From NCBI GenBank assembly GCA_026394055.1, contig JAPKYZ010000009.1, forward strand, positions 1-33,054: a stretch of DNA of 33,054 bases, written 5' to 3'. How positions within the stretch are numbered: position 1 is the stretch's first letter; each line of letters begins with the position of its first letter. The stretch comes from Acidobacteriota bacterium. GTDB taxonomy: Bacteria; Acidobacteriota; Terriglobia; Bryobacterales; Bryobacteraceae. A program made the position numbers and the translations under genes. Below, in pieces: positions 32,988-33,054 of the stretch. The notes under the pieces were generated by a model, which was given only the letters and a program-made list of their open reading frames with translations, was not told the DNA's origin and made no database searches.

Positions 32988-33054
32988 AAGGACCTTGAGG
33001 CGCACAGGGAGCTGATGTACAGCTCGACCTGCCTATCGCTGCTTCCGCTTACTG

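Noticed and set aside
1..33054. CRISPR arrays, tRNA or rRNA genes
   Set aside because: No regularly spaced repeats were found, and no intergenic gap contains a recognisable cloverleaf or rRNA segment.

Overview
This is a GC-rich, gene-dense bacterial chromosome segment. It carries an Oar-like TonB-dependent receptor with a carboxypeptidase-regulatory-like N-terminus, two large FG-GAP/ASPIC-UnbV (CRTAC1-type) proteins, many TPR proteins and two PEP-CTERM proteins. It also has an HpnI/ceramide-glucosyltransferase-like GT2 enzyme, a DUF4394 protein and paralogous secreted D-aminoacylase-like amidohydrolases. Together these point to an acidobacterium of the Bryobacterales/Solibacter type. That is inference from gene content; no 16S rRNA is present. 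No tRNA, rRNA, CRISPR array or complete transposase was seen.

Layout. Positions 1-236 are non-coding and carry a tandem pair resembling an IS481-type element end. At 237-8247 is a probable amino-acid/hydroxy-acid catabolic block. It has a PLP D-threonine-aldolase/D-serine-dehydratase-like enzyme (minus strand), divergent from a tightly coupled trio (aminotransferase, FAD/Fe-S D-2-hydroxyacid dehydrogenase-like protein, MatC-like carboxylate permease) with 4-bp ATGA overlaps, then a secreted N-acyl-D-amino-acid deacylase-like amidohydrolase. At 8416-9639 is a nidogen-domain PEP-CTERM protein. At 9721-10199 is a decayed toxin-antitoxin locus next to a small inverted-repeat element. At 10235-12372 are an unrecognised 400-aa protein and a frameshifted secreted protein.

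The centre, 12451-24531, is a possible functional island. Reading leftward from 21982 are the Oar-like receptor, a strong terminator, then four packed genes: a TPR protein, a giant FG-GAP/ASPIC/TPR protein, a Tat-exported molybdopterin oxidoreductase and an alkaline-phosphatase-fold-like exported protein. Diverging from the receptor are a second FG-GAP/ASPIC protein and a TPR protein. A second copy of the amidohydrolase (24538-26001) follows in inverted orientation and is divergent from a frameshifted DUF4394/PEP-CTERM gene.

The right end, 27169-32987, is more housekeeping-like: GT2/GT21 glycosyltransferase, threonyl-tRNA synthetase, an Old Yellow Enzyme homologue with an altered active-site pair, an RraA-fold protein that unusually has an export signal, and an SGNH/GDSL esterase.

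Recurring themes: (a) several start codons lie exactly six bases after a -10-like hexamer, suggesting leaderless mRNAs; (b) two genes carry single-base frameshifts that are either real decay or sequence errors; (c) the whole central island is bracketed by inverted amidohydrolase paralogues, each beside a PEP-CTERM gene. The best candidate for an undescribed system is the Oar/FG-GAP/TPR/Mo-oxidoreductase/phosphatase-like island.
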